NCBI RefSeq assembly: GCF_947492645.1 | Contig: NZ_CANLMZ010000011.1 | Span: forward strand, 1 to 42,472 | Direction: 5' to 3' | Length of the DNA: 42,472 nucleotides | Origin: an uncultured Pontibacter sp. | Lineage (GTDB): Bacteria > Bacteroidota > Bacteroidia > Cytophagales > Hymenobacteraceae | Shown: positions 27,666 to 35,295 of the stretch, in pieces | Numbering within the stretch: the stretch's first letter is position 1 | Layout: each line of letters opens with the position of its first letter | Position numbers and translations under genes: made by a program | Notes under the pieces: model-generated | Seen by the model: only the letters and a program-made list of their open reading frames with translations | Told to the model about the DNA's origin: nothing | Databases searched by the model: none

Positions 27666-28019
27666 AAGATTATCTCCCGAAGATTAGCTGTAGAGGATTA
27701 GTATACCGATGTTAACGCACTCTTCAAAGCTCGGGACCGGATCAGCCTCATTTTATACTTGTAATGTTTAAAAGAAATAACGGCGACACACTTATCTGAG
27801 ATAATGGACTTAGAAAAAGAGGTACACCCTCTAAAAATAAATCCAATTTACAGCTATTATTTGAATTTGGGTGCTGCTGGATAAAGTATAAAACTTGTAA
27901 TCGGCTGCAATAATAAAAGGCCGCTCCATATACTGGAGTGGCCTTTTATTATTGCAGCCTGGTAAAGTAAATTGCTAAACGTAACAACCTCAGTTTCGAA
28001 TTAAATGTAACCAACGTGG
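27666..28019. other. Convergent intergenic stretch
   Basis: No gene is seen. It contains the bidirectional terminator at 27903-27959. Confidence 0.5.
27903..27959. terminator. Bidirectional terminator
   Basis: A 26-bp stem (27903-27928 with 27934-27959) has one G-T pair and a 5-nt loop. The A-rich and T-rich halves of the stem give U-runs for both directions. It separates the convergent GlcG-like and 61-residue genes. Confidence 0.85.
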
Positions 28020-28205
28020 TTAGTTTTTTAAACTATTACCCTCGTATTGTTTTAGTTCTCGCTCGTAGTATACTTTGTCTTTTTCCTGAGGATTAGCAGG
28101 ATCAGTACAATAGTAGATACGCTTGGCGTAGCGCCTTACCTTCAGCTGAAGAGATGGATTTATACTTGAATATACTGTAGATCCTTCTAGATATTTATTT
28201 TCCAT
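28020..28205 (-). CDS. Small hypothetical protein
   Basis: The protein has 61 residues, is basic and rich in Tyr and Lys, and has no signal peptide or membrane segment. A well-formed C-terminal part reads YYERELKQYEGNSL. The gene has its own ATG and stops near a bidirectional terminator, which supports it being real. The pattern resembles short conserved proteins of Cytophagales, but I do not recognise a named family. Confidence 0.6.
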   Translation of the reverse strand: MENKYLEGSTVYSSINPSLQLKVRRYAKRIYYCTDPANPQEKDKVYYERELKQYEGNSLKN

Positions 28206-28670
28206 TATAATAGCGTTAATTATTATGTAATGTGTTAATCACCTTTGCTGCACTCTTAGCCTTTTACCAGCTTTGATGATTGGCTTTAAATAAGCTAATT
28301 TCAATAGTAGTTACTGTTTCTGCAGCAACTATCAAGGCAGTTTTGGTCCCGCTTTTATAGAAGAGTTTTGCGCAAAGAATGTTGGTGATGTCCTGTGATT
28401 TGCACAAAAAAATAATATCTGCAAATCAGGTGTTGCAGGAAAGGGTAAAATGTATAATTACGCTAACTAACATGATTATACTATAAATTTAACTACTTAA
28501 GTATGAATGGCTTATACTTTAAAAAAGCACCATGCACTTCTGCCAAGGGTATGAAAATCGATCAAGTTGAGTAAAGTAATGCCTCTGCAATACAGCAGTA
28601 ACTTTAAACCTAAAGAGTGAGCTTGGTTTACTAGTTATAAATTTAAAGCAGTTGTTATAGAGCTATACTT
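28206..28670. other. AT-rich intergenic stretch
   Basis: I see no supported gene or structured RNA. A 23-codon frame at 28503-28574 is too short to judge. Confidence 0.45.
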
Positions 28671-28898
28671 CTAATACTGGAACAATACATTTGTGCCGTT
28701 TCGGATCCACTTTTCAAAAAATGCATTATCATTAAACTCACCTGTAAGCAATACCGAGTCGGTTTCTGTTGCAGGGGTACGTGTACTCATAAAGCCTGGC
28801 AGAACTTTCTCGTTATTAGGTACCCAGTCAAGTCCTTTCTTTAGCGCAATGCACAGGTATTCGCGGGTAATCGTGTCGACTATATATTTTCTGTTCAT
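28671..28898 (-). CDS. Small hypothetical protein
   Basis: The protein has 75 residues. The ATG at 28898 (MNRKYIVDTITREYL) was preferred to one 102 bp upstream, because the longer form would run through the terminator of the cold-shock gene and add a low-complexity start. It is soluble with a mixed charge and ends in FFEKWIRNGTNVLFQY. No domain is recognised. Confidence 0.55.
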   Translation of the reverse strand: MNRKYIVDTITREYLCIALKKGLDWVPNNEKVLPGFMSTRTPATETDSVLLTGEFNDNAFFEKWIRNGTNVLFQY

Positions 28899-28970
28899 CT
28901 TTAGAGTAGTGAGGTTAATGATTATTAAAAGGGGAGGACAACAAAGGGGGGAGTAACTTTGAGGCAATAA

Positions 28971-28997
28971 AAAAGCCTTACCGGAGGTAAGGCTTTT
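28971..28997 (-). terminator. Terminator of the cold-shock gene
   Basis: A 12-bp stem (AAAAGCCTTACC with GGTAAGGCTTTT) has a 3-nt loop. On the minus strand it is followed by a U-run, about 20 bp after the csp stop codon. Confidence 0.85.
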
Positions 28998-29016
28998 CAT
29001 ACTTTATAGTTTAAAA

Positions 29017-29208
29017 CTAAGCGCGTTTCACATTTACTGCATTTAGTCCTTTACGTCCTTCTTGCAGGTCAAAGCTTACTTCGTCGTTTTCTCTGATCTC
29101 ATCTACTAAGCCAGATACATGCACAAAGTACTCCTGATCTGAATTTGTTTCTTTAATAAACCCGAACCCTTTCAGGTCATTGAAGAATTTTACTGTTCCG
29201 TTATTCAT
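29017..29208 (-). CDS. Cold-shock domain protein, CspA family
   Basis: This 63-residue single OB-fold nucleic-acid-binding protein has RNP-1 KGFGFI and RNP-2-like YFVHVSGL, with the opening MNNGTVKFFNDLKG typical of Bacteroidota CspA proteins. It acts as an RNA chaperone. A long AT-rich region precedes it, as expected for a regulated 5' leader. Confidence 0.95.
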   Translation of the reverse strand: MNNGTVKFFNDLKGFGFIKETNSDQEYFVHVSGLVDEIRENDEVSFDLQEGRKGLNAVNVKRA

Positions 29209-29640
29209 ATTGTATTTGTTATTATATACCTACTACATATCTGAAGGTATATGCGTTCATTATTTTCTACAATATACAATAAATAAATTACAAAATTGCT
29301 TCTAACTATGTATAAAGGGGTTTTTATTTATAAAGGTATATATATTAGGTCTGCTAATACTTCAGAAGTATAAGCCAAGTGATTAATCTACAAATATATA
29401 GAGGTTCATTATCTATCTATAATGTAATTGGCACTCTTCGTCTTTCGCAGGAGCCCACCATAACTTGTTTACCTTAGCTTCTTTCTTCTCAATCTAAAAT
29501 TACCCGAATTCAGGCAATCCTGTTCATTTAGCTGCTCGGTTACAGAAATAATTATTTTGTTTAAACTAAACGTATAAGTAAGATTGCGATGCACATGAGT
29601 GCTTAACAAAATTTAAAGTTAATTACAGCTAAGCTAAACA
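29209..29640. other. AT-rich stretch upstream of the cold-shock gene
   Basis: No gene is seen. It probably holds the csp promoter and its leader on the minus strand and the promoter of the small plus-strand gene at 29641. Confidence 0.4.
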
Positions 29641-29802
29641 ATGAGTACCAGATCAAGCGACCAGCAAAAGAAACAGCGCCAAAAAGAATTCAAGGAAAGG
29701 AAAGAACATCAGGAGTCACTTAGATTGGCAGCCAAGAAAGCTAAACGTGAGGCATCTAAAAACAACGATGAGCGAGATAAAAGGCCTGACGCAAAAAAGT
29801 AA
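29641..29802 (+). CDS. Very small highly charged protein
   Basis: This 53-residue open frame starts at ATG and ends at TAA. It is composed almost entirely of Lys, Arg, Glu, Gln, Asp and Ser (for example QQKKQRQKEFKERKEHQ) and is predicted to be one long helix followed by a disordered tail. No hydrophobic core or domain is present. Clean boundaries and a composition unlike the AT-rich flanks suggest a real gene. It may bind nucleic acid, but that is a guess. Confidence 0.5.
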   Translation: MSTRSSDQQKKQRQKEFKERKEHQESLRLAAKKAKREASKNNDERDKRPDAKK

Positions 29803-29989
29803 GCCAATATTTTTTCCTTTTAGAAAGTTGTGAGGTTACTTGCCAGCCAATTATAATGGATGGTGTGCGGAGAAAAATAAACCTTGTAATGTATATATGG
29901 CTTTAAGGTGCATATTCAGGAATCTTATACTTGTGAAACACTCTAAAATTGAAGTATAAACATCTGAAGGGGAGGAGCTTTAAAATAAA

Positions 29990-30018
29990 AAACCGCTCCA
30001 TTTAATATGGAGCGGTTT
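29990..30018 (-). terminator. Terminator of the TlpA-like gene
   Basis: A 12-bp perfect stem (AAACCGCTCCAT with ATGGAGCGGTTT) has a 5-nt loop and is followed on the minus strand by a U-run. Confidence 0.85.
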
Positions 30019-30066
30019 CTCTAAAAGCAAAGTCCGCCATTCGTAAACCTTGCCTATGGATGGGTA

Positions 30067-30702
30067 TTACTTCTTTACCATACCCTGTAGAAACTCCACA
30101 ACTTCCGGTGTGTTATAATCGGCCATGCCTTCCTGCTTGGCCACGATCTTACCTTCCGGCGAAATGATGAAAGTGGTAGGAATAGCGTTGGAGTAAAACT
30201 CCTGCGGGATGCTGCTGGCCGGCATGTATACCGGGAAAGTATACTTCTTTTTGTCGATAAACTTCTTCACCTTCTGCATACCGCCTTCATCTACTGATAG
30301 CATCACAAAGGCAATTTTATCGGAGCCTACCTTGTCGTATAGTTTTTGGATATTTGGCATTTCAGCAATGCAGGGCGGGCACCAGGTAGCCCAGATGTTA
30401 AGGAATATCACTTTGCCTTTCAGACTTTCAAAACTTACCTGCTTGCCTTGCAGGTCTACCATTTTAAATCCTGCTCCGGCCATCTCTGAATTAGCCACCG
30501 CAGCGGCATCTACTACAGCTGTGGCATCCGGGTTCTGCAGGGTTTCCGGTACATCAGCGTTTTTAATGCCGGTGGCCAGCAGGATGCGTTGCACCTGCCC
30601 GATGGCTTCCGTATGAAGACCGGTTAAGTATAAAATCCCAAAAACGCCAAGCATAACTGCCCAGCCCGGTATGTCCTTTATCGAAAACTTCTTCTTATCC
30701 AT
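30067..30702 (-). CDS. TlpA-family thiol-disulfide oxidoreductase
   Basis: The protein has 211 residues. One N-terminal membrane anchor spans about residues 14-30. A periplasmic thioredoxin domain then has the active site WCPPC (Cys108, Cys111) and the cis-Pro in NAIPTTFIISPEG. Such proteins reduce periplasmic disulfides, for instance in cytochrome maturation or sulfur oxidation. It is oriented with, and lies downstream of, the sulfur cluster. A degenerate copy of that cluster's operator lies upstream (30754-30767). Confidence 0.93.
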   Translation of the reverse strand: MDKKKFSIKDIPGWAVMLGVFGILYLTGLHTEAIGQVQRILLATGIKNADVPETLQNPDATAVVDAAAVANSEMAGAGFKMVDLQGKQVSFESLKGKVIFLNIWATWCPPCIAEMPNIQKLYDKVGSDKIAFVMLSVDEGGMQKVKKFIDKKKYTFPVYMPASSIPQEFYSNAIPTTFIISPEGKIVAKQEGMADYNTPEVVEFLQGMVKK

Positions 30703-31396
30703 GTTGTTGATTTTTAATTGAAGCTAAGTTAGCTTAATCTTTTTTTATAGTATGTGACTAATGTTCCACAGTAAGTTAAACTTACAGCTTAGGTGTAGGC
30801 CTTTAGGTAATGCTATTTGGGCTTATTAACCTAAAGCTCTAGCTGCTTCAATTCATTTAGAACATGTTGTATGTACAACTAAAACAGCTCACCTGGTAGA
30901 GAGTGAAAATTGTCTGGCAGTAAAGATGCTTTCTTAAATTACTAAAGCATTTAATAAAGCTGGGGCGGCTGCGGGGCGTACGCTAACACGGGAGCAGGGT
31001 GCTTGCGGATGTGTAGAAGTATAAATTCGCGATTAATCTTAAGAGTTGACAGACTCTGAGTGCAACTCATTAACGACAGCATACGCCTGTTGGCTACAAT
31101 CCGAAGCTATTCCTGTTGCGTTGTTTTGCTGGTTAGATTGCGACTGTTGTTTGCGACATTTTTTAGCACATTGCCTTTTCTACAGAATACTTGCTATATG
31201 CACATTCTTTTTTCAGCGCTGCCTGCTGGGCAGAGCTGTGCAGACTAATACGCATCGACATTGTGAAGAGCAGCAGCGTAAGTCTCTCAAATAAAGGCAG
31301 GTAGTTTGTTACTTAATATTTTGTAGTACCTGATTTAAACGAATATGGTGAAGAAAAGATCTCGCTTATACTAGGGTATCTGCTTTCATAATTTCA
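30703..31396. other. Intergenic stretch
   Basis: Nearly 700 bp without a supported gene. The plus-strand frames at 31046-31294 and 31060-31248 are Cys-rich and low in protein character. Near 31250-31290 there is a sequence resembling degenerate copies of the short repeats often translated as HCEE in other genomes. Confidence 0.45.
30754..30767. promoter_or_regulatory. Degenerate Crp-type operator upstream of the TlpA-like gene
   Basis: GTGAC-TAAT-GTTCC has one intact half-site. A -7-like TAACTTAG (30724-30731 on the minus strand, one mismatch) lies exactly 22 nt downstream, the same spacing as the three better sites in the sulfur cluster. Confidence 0.3.
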
Positions 31397-31428
31397 GAAA
31401 GCCACCGGTTACAGCACCGGTGACTTTC
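31397..31428 (-). terminator. Terminator of the rhodanese-YeeE operon
   Basis: GAAAG and CACCGGT pair with ACCGGTG and CTTTC across one mismatch, with a 6-nt loop. It lies about 30 bp after the last gene of the operon. No strong U-run is seen on the minus strand. Confidence 0.65.
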
Positions 31429-31457
31429 ACAACACAAAACACTTTTAGCCAAATTTC

Positions 31458-31871
31458 TTAATGCGGTAATCTATCCTTTATAGCGCCATACAGGTACGTG
31501 CCGGCTATGGCACCAACTACTGCTATCAGGATAGACCAGTACTGGAACCCGATGTTGACGAACATCGGTCCCGGGCAAGCCCCGGTCAATGCCCAGCCCA
31601 GTCCGAAGATGGTGCCCCCGATCAGGTAGCGCGGAAAGGACATTTCCTTCGGTGTGAAGATGATCGGGTTACCCTGAAAATCACGCAGTTTGTATTTTTT
31701 GATAACGTAGGTGATGATAATACCCAGTACTACAGCCGTTCCAATAATGCCATACATATGAAAAGACTGGAAGCGGAACATCTCCTGGATACGGAACCAC
31801 GAAATGGCTTCCGACTTGCTCATCACGATGCCGAACAAGATGCCGGCTATTATAAATTTTAATCCTCTCAC
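31458..31871 (-). CDS. YeeE/YedE-type transporter subunit (DUF6691)
   Basis: This 137-residue protein has four membrane segments and the conserved Cys motif in GACPGPMF. It matches the second half of the YeeE/TsuA thiosulfate transporter family, which is often split into two proteins in this phylum. It follows the longer subunit by 49 bp. Together they probably import thiosulfate or another sulfur compound, with conserved cysteines relaying the substrate. Confidence 0.88.
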   Translation of the reverse strand: MRGLKFIIAGILFGIVMSKSEAISWFRIQEMFRFQSFHMYGIIGTAVVLGIIITYVIKKYKLRDFQGNPIIFTPKEMSFPRYLIGGTIFGLGWALTGACPGPMFVNIGFQYWSILIAVVGAIAGTYLYGAIKDRLPH

Positions 31872-31920
31872 GGTATAAATCTCTTTGTTTAGTTAATGAT
31901 TTTGCTTCGGATGGCTTTCT

Positions 31921-32478
31921 TTAGAATATCAAGGGCATCAGTACCCAGGTGGTGAACAAACCACCGATAAAGAAGCCGATAACGGCGATGAGCGATGGCA
32001 ACTGCAGGTTAGATATACCGCTGATCGCGTGGCCTGATGTACAGCCACCTGCATAGCGTGCTCCGAAACCCACGGCAAACCCGCCCAGCAGCAGTATCAG
32101 GAAGCCTTTAAGTGAAAAGGCACTCTCCAGGCTAAAGATCTCCTCCGGCTGCATGCCATCCGGCGCCGAAATGCCCAGCGCACTTAAATCCTGTATCGTT
32201 GCCTGAGAGATCTGTACCGCCTCACCATTTGACAAGAACTCTGAAGCGATGAAACCGCCGATGATGGCACCTACCAGGAACAGCAGGTTCCAGGTCTGGG
32301 AGCGCCAGTCAAAATCAAAGAACTTGACAGTTTTACCGGCACCACAGGCAGAGCAAATGGTGCGCAGGTTGGAGGAGAAACCGAATGACTTGCCAAAGAA
32401 CAGCAGGACCAGCATCACCAAGGCAATGACGATGCCTGATGTATACCAGGGCCAGGGCTGACTCAAAAATTCTAACAT
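31921..32478 (-). CDS. YeeE/YedE-family transporter subunit
   Basis: This 185-residue protein has about five membrane segments, and the hallmark GGCTSGHAISG contains the conserved Cys. It corresponds to the first half of the YeeE/TsuA fold. It lies between the rhodanese and the DUF6691 gene, so the three probably act on the same sulfur compound. Confidence 0.9.
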   Translation of the reverse strand: MLEFLSQPWPWYTSGIVIALVMLVLLFFGKSFGFSSNLRTICSACGAGKTVKFFDFDWRSQTWNLLFLVGAIIGGFIASEFLSNGEAVQISQATIQDLSALGISAPDGMQPEEIFSLESAFSLKGFLILLLGGFAVGFGARYAGGCTSGHAISGISNLQLPSLIAVIGFFIGGLFTTWVLMPLIF

Positions 32479-32559
32479 TTCTTATTCGTTTAGTTTAGGT
32501 TTAGGAGATAGGGCAGGAGCCTGTTTCCAAACTCCGCACCTTTTCATTTTTACACGTTT

Positions 32560-32886
32560 TTACTTTGGCCAGGCACCGATACCGCCGGCCAGGTTATAGG
32601 CTTTGAAACCTTCTTTGCTCATGATATCGCAGGCAGAACCGCTGCGGTTGCCAGAGCGGCAGAACACAAAATACTCTTTGTCCTTGTCCATTGTTTTAAG
32701 CGCCTGCTGAAACTGCGAAGAGGTCACGTCCAGGTTCGTAGCGCCTTTGATAGAACCACCAGCAAACTCACCGGCTGTTCTCACGTCCAGCAGCTCCGCT
32801 TTGGCAGCATTCTGGTACCTGGTTCTGAACGTGGTGCCATCCAGGTTCTCGTAGTTTTTTGGTTTTAATCCGAATATGTTAAACAT
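32560..32886 (-). CDS. Single-domain rhodanese
   Basis: This 108-residue cytosolic sulfurtransferase has active-site loop CRSGNRS after YFVF, preceded by the usual ELLDVRTAGEFAGG segment. It moves sulfane sulfur to an acceptor such as a thiol or cyanide. The ATG at 32886 removes eleven unlikely residues. It is the first gene of the operon with the two YeeE-type genes, and a Crp-type operator lies at 32958-32971. Confidence 0.93.
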   Translation of the reverse strand: MFNIFGLKPKNYENLDGTTFRTRYQNAAKAELLDVRTAGEFAGGSIKGATNLDVTSSQFQQALKTMDKDKEYFVFCRSGNRSGSACDIMSKEGFKAYNLAGGIGAWPK

Positions 32887-32927
32887 AGCTTTTCTTCTTA
32901 AATTCTTGTTGTGTTTCAATCACATTA

Positions 32928-32935
32928 CAAAGGTC
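32928..32935 (-). promoter_or_regulatory. -7 element of the rhodanese operon
   Basis: GACCTTTG on the minus strand (one mismatch to TAnnTTTG) lies 22 nt downstream of the palindrome at 32958-32971. Confidence 0.5.
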
Positions 32936-32957
32936 GGGATAAAAGCAGCCTTTGTCT

Positions 32958-32971
32958 GTGACTTTGGTCAC
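32958..32971. promoter_or_regulatory. Crp-type operator upstream of the rhodanese operon
   Basis: Perfect palindrome GTGAC-TTTG-GTCAC, equivalent to the Crp core TGTGA-N6-TCAC. It is probably the site of the Crp/Fnr-family regulator encoded at 34002-34649. Confidence 0.7.
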
Positions 32972-32981
32972 CCTGCCAGGC

Positions 32982-33845
32982 TTATGCGAAAAATATTTCT
33001 TTGATGATGATGTAGATACCCATCACGAGCACAAACCAGCCGAAAGAAGTCTTCAGTTTATCAGCGTGGATTTTGGTAGACAAGTAGGTGCCGATGAAGA
33101 TACCAGCGATGGAAATGGCTGAGAAAATACCCAGGAACATCCAGTCAATCTCGTAGTTGAACACGTCACCAATAAAGCCGAACAGCGATTTCACGGCTAT
33201 AATAAGTAGGGACGTACCAACGGCCATTTTCATATCCAGCTTACTGAAAAGCACCAGCGCCGGGATGATCAGGAAGCCACCGCCTGCACCAACCAGGCCG
33301 GTAAGCGTACCAACAACTAATCCTTCAGCCAGGATGCCACCATAGTTGAACTTCGGCTTCGGATGCTTTTCAGCAGGATCGGTGTGCTCTACATCCAATT
33401 CCGTATCAATATTCTCGTCCACTACATCAGCTGGCTCTGCCGGTGCGTCTTTTTTCTTTCTGATCATAGAGATGGAAGCGAAGACCATCAGCCCGGCAAA
33501 CAGGAGCATTAAAAGCACGCCTTTCGTTACTGCCAGGTCACCGACTGTAAAGAGATTCTCAGGAATGGCGGGCACCAGGTAGCGACGCGTCAGGTACACG
33601 GCCACGATAGAAGGCAAGCCAAATACCACAGCCGTCTTCATGCTCACCAGCCCCTTCTGGTAAAATTTGTAAGAACCCACCAGACTGGTAAGCCCGACTA
33701 TAAACAAAGAGTAAGCAGTTGAGATAACCGGGCTCAGGCCAAGTAAATAAACAAGCACAGGCACCGTAAGTATAGAGCCGCCACCGCCTATCAGTCCTAG
33801 TGATAAACCAATGAGTAAGGCGGCGATGTATCCGAGTATTTCCAT
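32982..33845 (-). CDS. TauE/SafE-family sulfite or anion exporter
   Basis: This 287-residue membrane protein has eight or so helices and two internally repeated halves. The first contains LSLGLIGGGGSILTVP and the second TGLVGAGGGFLIIPAL, the TauE/SafE signatures. A soluble acidic loop (about residues 130-170) joins the halves. It would export sulfite, thiosulfate or an organosulfonate. The ATG at 33845 was chosen over an upstream start that would run through the operator. Confidence 0.9.
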   Translation of the reverse strand: MEILGYIAALLIGLSLGLIGGGGSILTVPVLVYLLGLSPVISTAYSLFIVGLTSLVGSYKFYQKGLVSMKTAVVFGLPSIVAVYLTRRYLVPAIPENLFTVGDLAVTKGVLLMLLFAGLMVFASISMIRKKKDAPAEPADVVDENIDTELDVEHTDPAEKHPKPKFNYGGILAEGLVVGTLTGLVGAGGGFLIIPALVLFSKLDMKMAVGTSLLIIAVKSLFGFIGDVFNYEIDWMFLGIFSAISIAGIFIGTYLSTKIHADKLKTSFGWFVLVMGIYIIIKEIFFA

Positions 33846-33876
33846 TCTTTTAAAAGTTTTATCTTGATTTCTGGTA

Positions 33877-33884
33877 CAAAGGTA
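33877..33884 (-). promoter_or_regulatory. -7 element of the TauE/SafE gene
   Basis: TACCTTTG on the minus strand matches TAnnTTTG exactly and lies 22 nt from the palindrome at 33907-33920. The predicted leader is about 26 nt. Confidence 0.6.
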
Positions 33885-33906
33885 AGGTAGCTTTAACGGG
33901 AGTATA

Positions 33907-33920
33907 GTGACTGTTGTCAC
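33907..33920. promoter_or_regulatory. Crp-type operator upstream of the TauE/SafE gene
   Basis: Perfect palindrome GTGAC-TGTT-GTCAC, at the same 22-nt distance from the -7 element as in the rhodanese and CstB-like promoters. Confidence 0.7.
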
Positions 33921-33952
33921 ACAGGAAAAACCGCTCAAAAATTTAAATGCAA

Positions 33953-33983
33953 AAGGCGGCCAGAGAAATTCTCAGGCCGCCTT
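33953..33983 (-). terminator. Terminator of the Crp/Fnr regulator gene
   Basis: A 9-bp GC-rich stem (AAGGCGGCC with GGCCGCCTT) extends inward through GAGA/TCTC. It lies about 20 bp beyond the regulator's stop codon. Confidence 0.7.
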
Positions 33984-34001
33984 GTACCGCAGTTTTTTTG
34001 A

Positions 34002-34649
34002 TTAAACCATGTCCAGGTCGTGCACTTCTATATAGTTGCGATGAAGCGTGATCGCTCCGGTTTGCTCTAGTTTTTTCAGCAGCCTGGAGATTACTTCGCG
34101 GGAGCTGCTGAGCTCGTTTGCAATCTGCTGGTGCGACAGTTTTACTTCGTTCCCGCTCACTTTTACATGGCGCTTCAGGTAAAAAAGAAGCCGCTCGTCC
34201 AGGGCTTTAAATGCTACGCTGTCCAGCGTTTGCAAAAGTTCTTCAAAGCGTTGACGGTACGAAGCGATCACAAAGTTGTGCCAGCTTTTATACTTGGCCA
34301 GCCACAACTCTGACAGGTGCGACGGGATCAGGATGATCTCGGACTCATCAACTGCTTTGGCCATGATCTGGCTCTGTTCGTCACGGGCGGTGCACATCAT
34401 GGATAGCGCGCAGGCATTCCCCGGCTCCAGGTAATACATCAAAAACTCATTGCCTTCCTCGTCTTCGCGGTACACTTTCAGCAGGCCCTTGGAAAGCAGC
34501 ACGGTTGATTTGATGTACTGGCCGGTGCGCAGGGCCTCTTCACCTTCTTGCAGGTGCTTAAAGGTGCTTTGCGCCAGTATCTCTTCTAGTAGCGGCTGCT
34601 CTAACTGTGAGAATTTCTGCAGTAACTCTTCTTTTTCTATACTTTCCAT
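34002..34649 (-). CDS. Crp/Fnr-family transcriptional regulator
   Basis: The protein has 215 residues: an N-terminal cyclic-nucleotide-binding-type beta roll and a C-terminal winged helix. The recognition helix reads SSREVISRLLKKL, keeping Arg184, Glu185 and Arg189 at the positions of Crp Arg180/Glu181/Arg185, with Ser188 as in Fnr. No Fnr-type [4Fe-4S] cysteine set is present, but Cys80 and Cys86 lie on the beta roll (NACALSMMC). It lies within the sulfur cluster, whose promoters carry matching palindromes, so it is probably their activator. A redox or persulfide signal is a hypothesis. Confidence 0.92.
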   Translation of the reverse strand: MESIEKEELLQKFSQLEQPLLEEILAQSTFKHLQEGEEALRTGQYIKSTVLLSKGLLKVYREDEEGNEFLMYYLEPGNACALSMMCTARDEQSQIMAKAVDESEIILIPSHLSELWLAKYKSWHNFVIASYRQRFEELLQTLDSVAFKALDERLLFYLKRHVKVSGNEVKLSHQQIANELSSSREVISRLLKKLEQTGAITLHRNYIEVHDLDMV

Positions 34650-34737
34650 TTATGTTATTAAATGTGCATTAGCCAAATCTTGTTCAGGTAAGTTTAAAAA
34701 GTTATGGCAGTAAGTATGAAAAGAAATCCCGAGCGGC

Positions 34738-35181
34738 TTACTCCCTGACAACTTTCATGACCCCTTCGGGGGTGGTGATGGCTAATACTTTGTTGAAATC
34801 GCCTCGCAAAGCTTTTAAGGCGATGCGTTCTTCATGAATCTCCTTTCTGGTTCTTAGCCCTAACTTGCGAAGTATGGGTAGCGTTGGACACCAGCCCTGC
34901 AAACCATGCTGTAACAAAAATGAAGTTACCACACCGGAAAGTATAAACCAACGTTTATCCTTCAAAGTACCCAACAGCACGCCGCTAAGAGCCAGCGTAG
35001 ATGCGTTTACTTCCAGTACCCGCTCAACATCCCACTCCCTGGATAATGCAGTTAGTCTTTGATCTATTTCTTCTGGGCTGTTGTAGCCGAAGCGGCCGAT
35101 GTTCTCAAAGGTTTTCTGGTCTATCTCCCGGTTCACTTTTTCACTTGAGCTTTCTCTTACCCGTCCTTCGTATGTATGCAT
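34738..35181 (-). CDS. DUF2892-domain (YgaP-like) membrane protein
   Basis: The 147-residue protein begins with a soluble helical part of about 55 residues, followed by a hydrophobic pair of helices around residues 60-90 and the DUF2892 motif LQGWCPTLPILRKLG. A soluble C-terminal tail follows. DUF2892 domains often accompany rhodanese domains, as in YgaP, and may help pass sulfur-containing anions. It lies 114 bp downstream of the CstB-like gene, probably in the same transcript. Confidence 0.82.
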   Translation of the reverse strand: MHTYEGRVRESSSEKVNREIDQKTFENIGRFGYNSPEEIDQRLTALSREWDVERVLEVNASTLALSGVLLGTLKDKRWFILSGVVTSFLLQHGLQGWCPTLPILRKLGLRTRKEIHEERIALKALRGDFNKVLAITTPEGVMKVVRE

Positions 35182-35295
35182 AGTCTGTTTCTTATTAGGT
35201 TAAATTCTAATCTATACGAATGAAGTGATAAGAAGAAACACGAAGTATGACCGGAGTATAATTTTATGGACCGGCCATACTTTAAAAAAATATAC

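Noticed and set aside
31046..31294. 82-residue Cys-rich plus-strand open frame
   Set aside because: The composition is not protein-like, it overlaps another frame of similar quality, and its end resembles degenerate short repeats. I see no promoter or domain.
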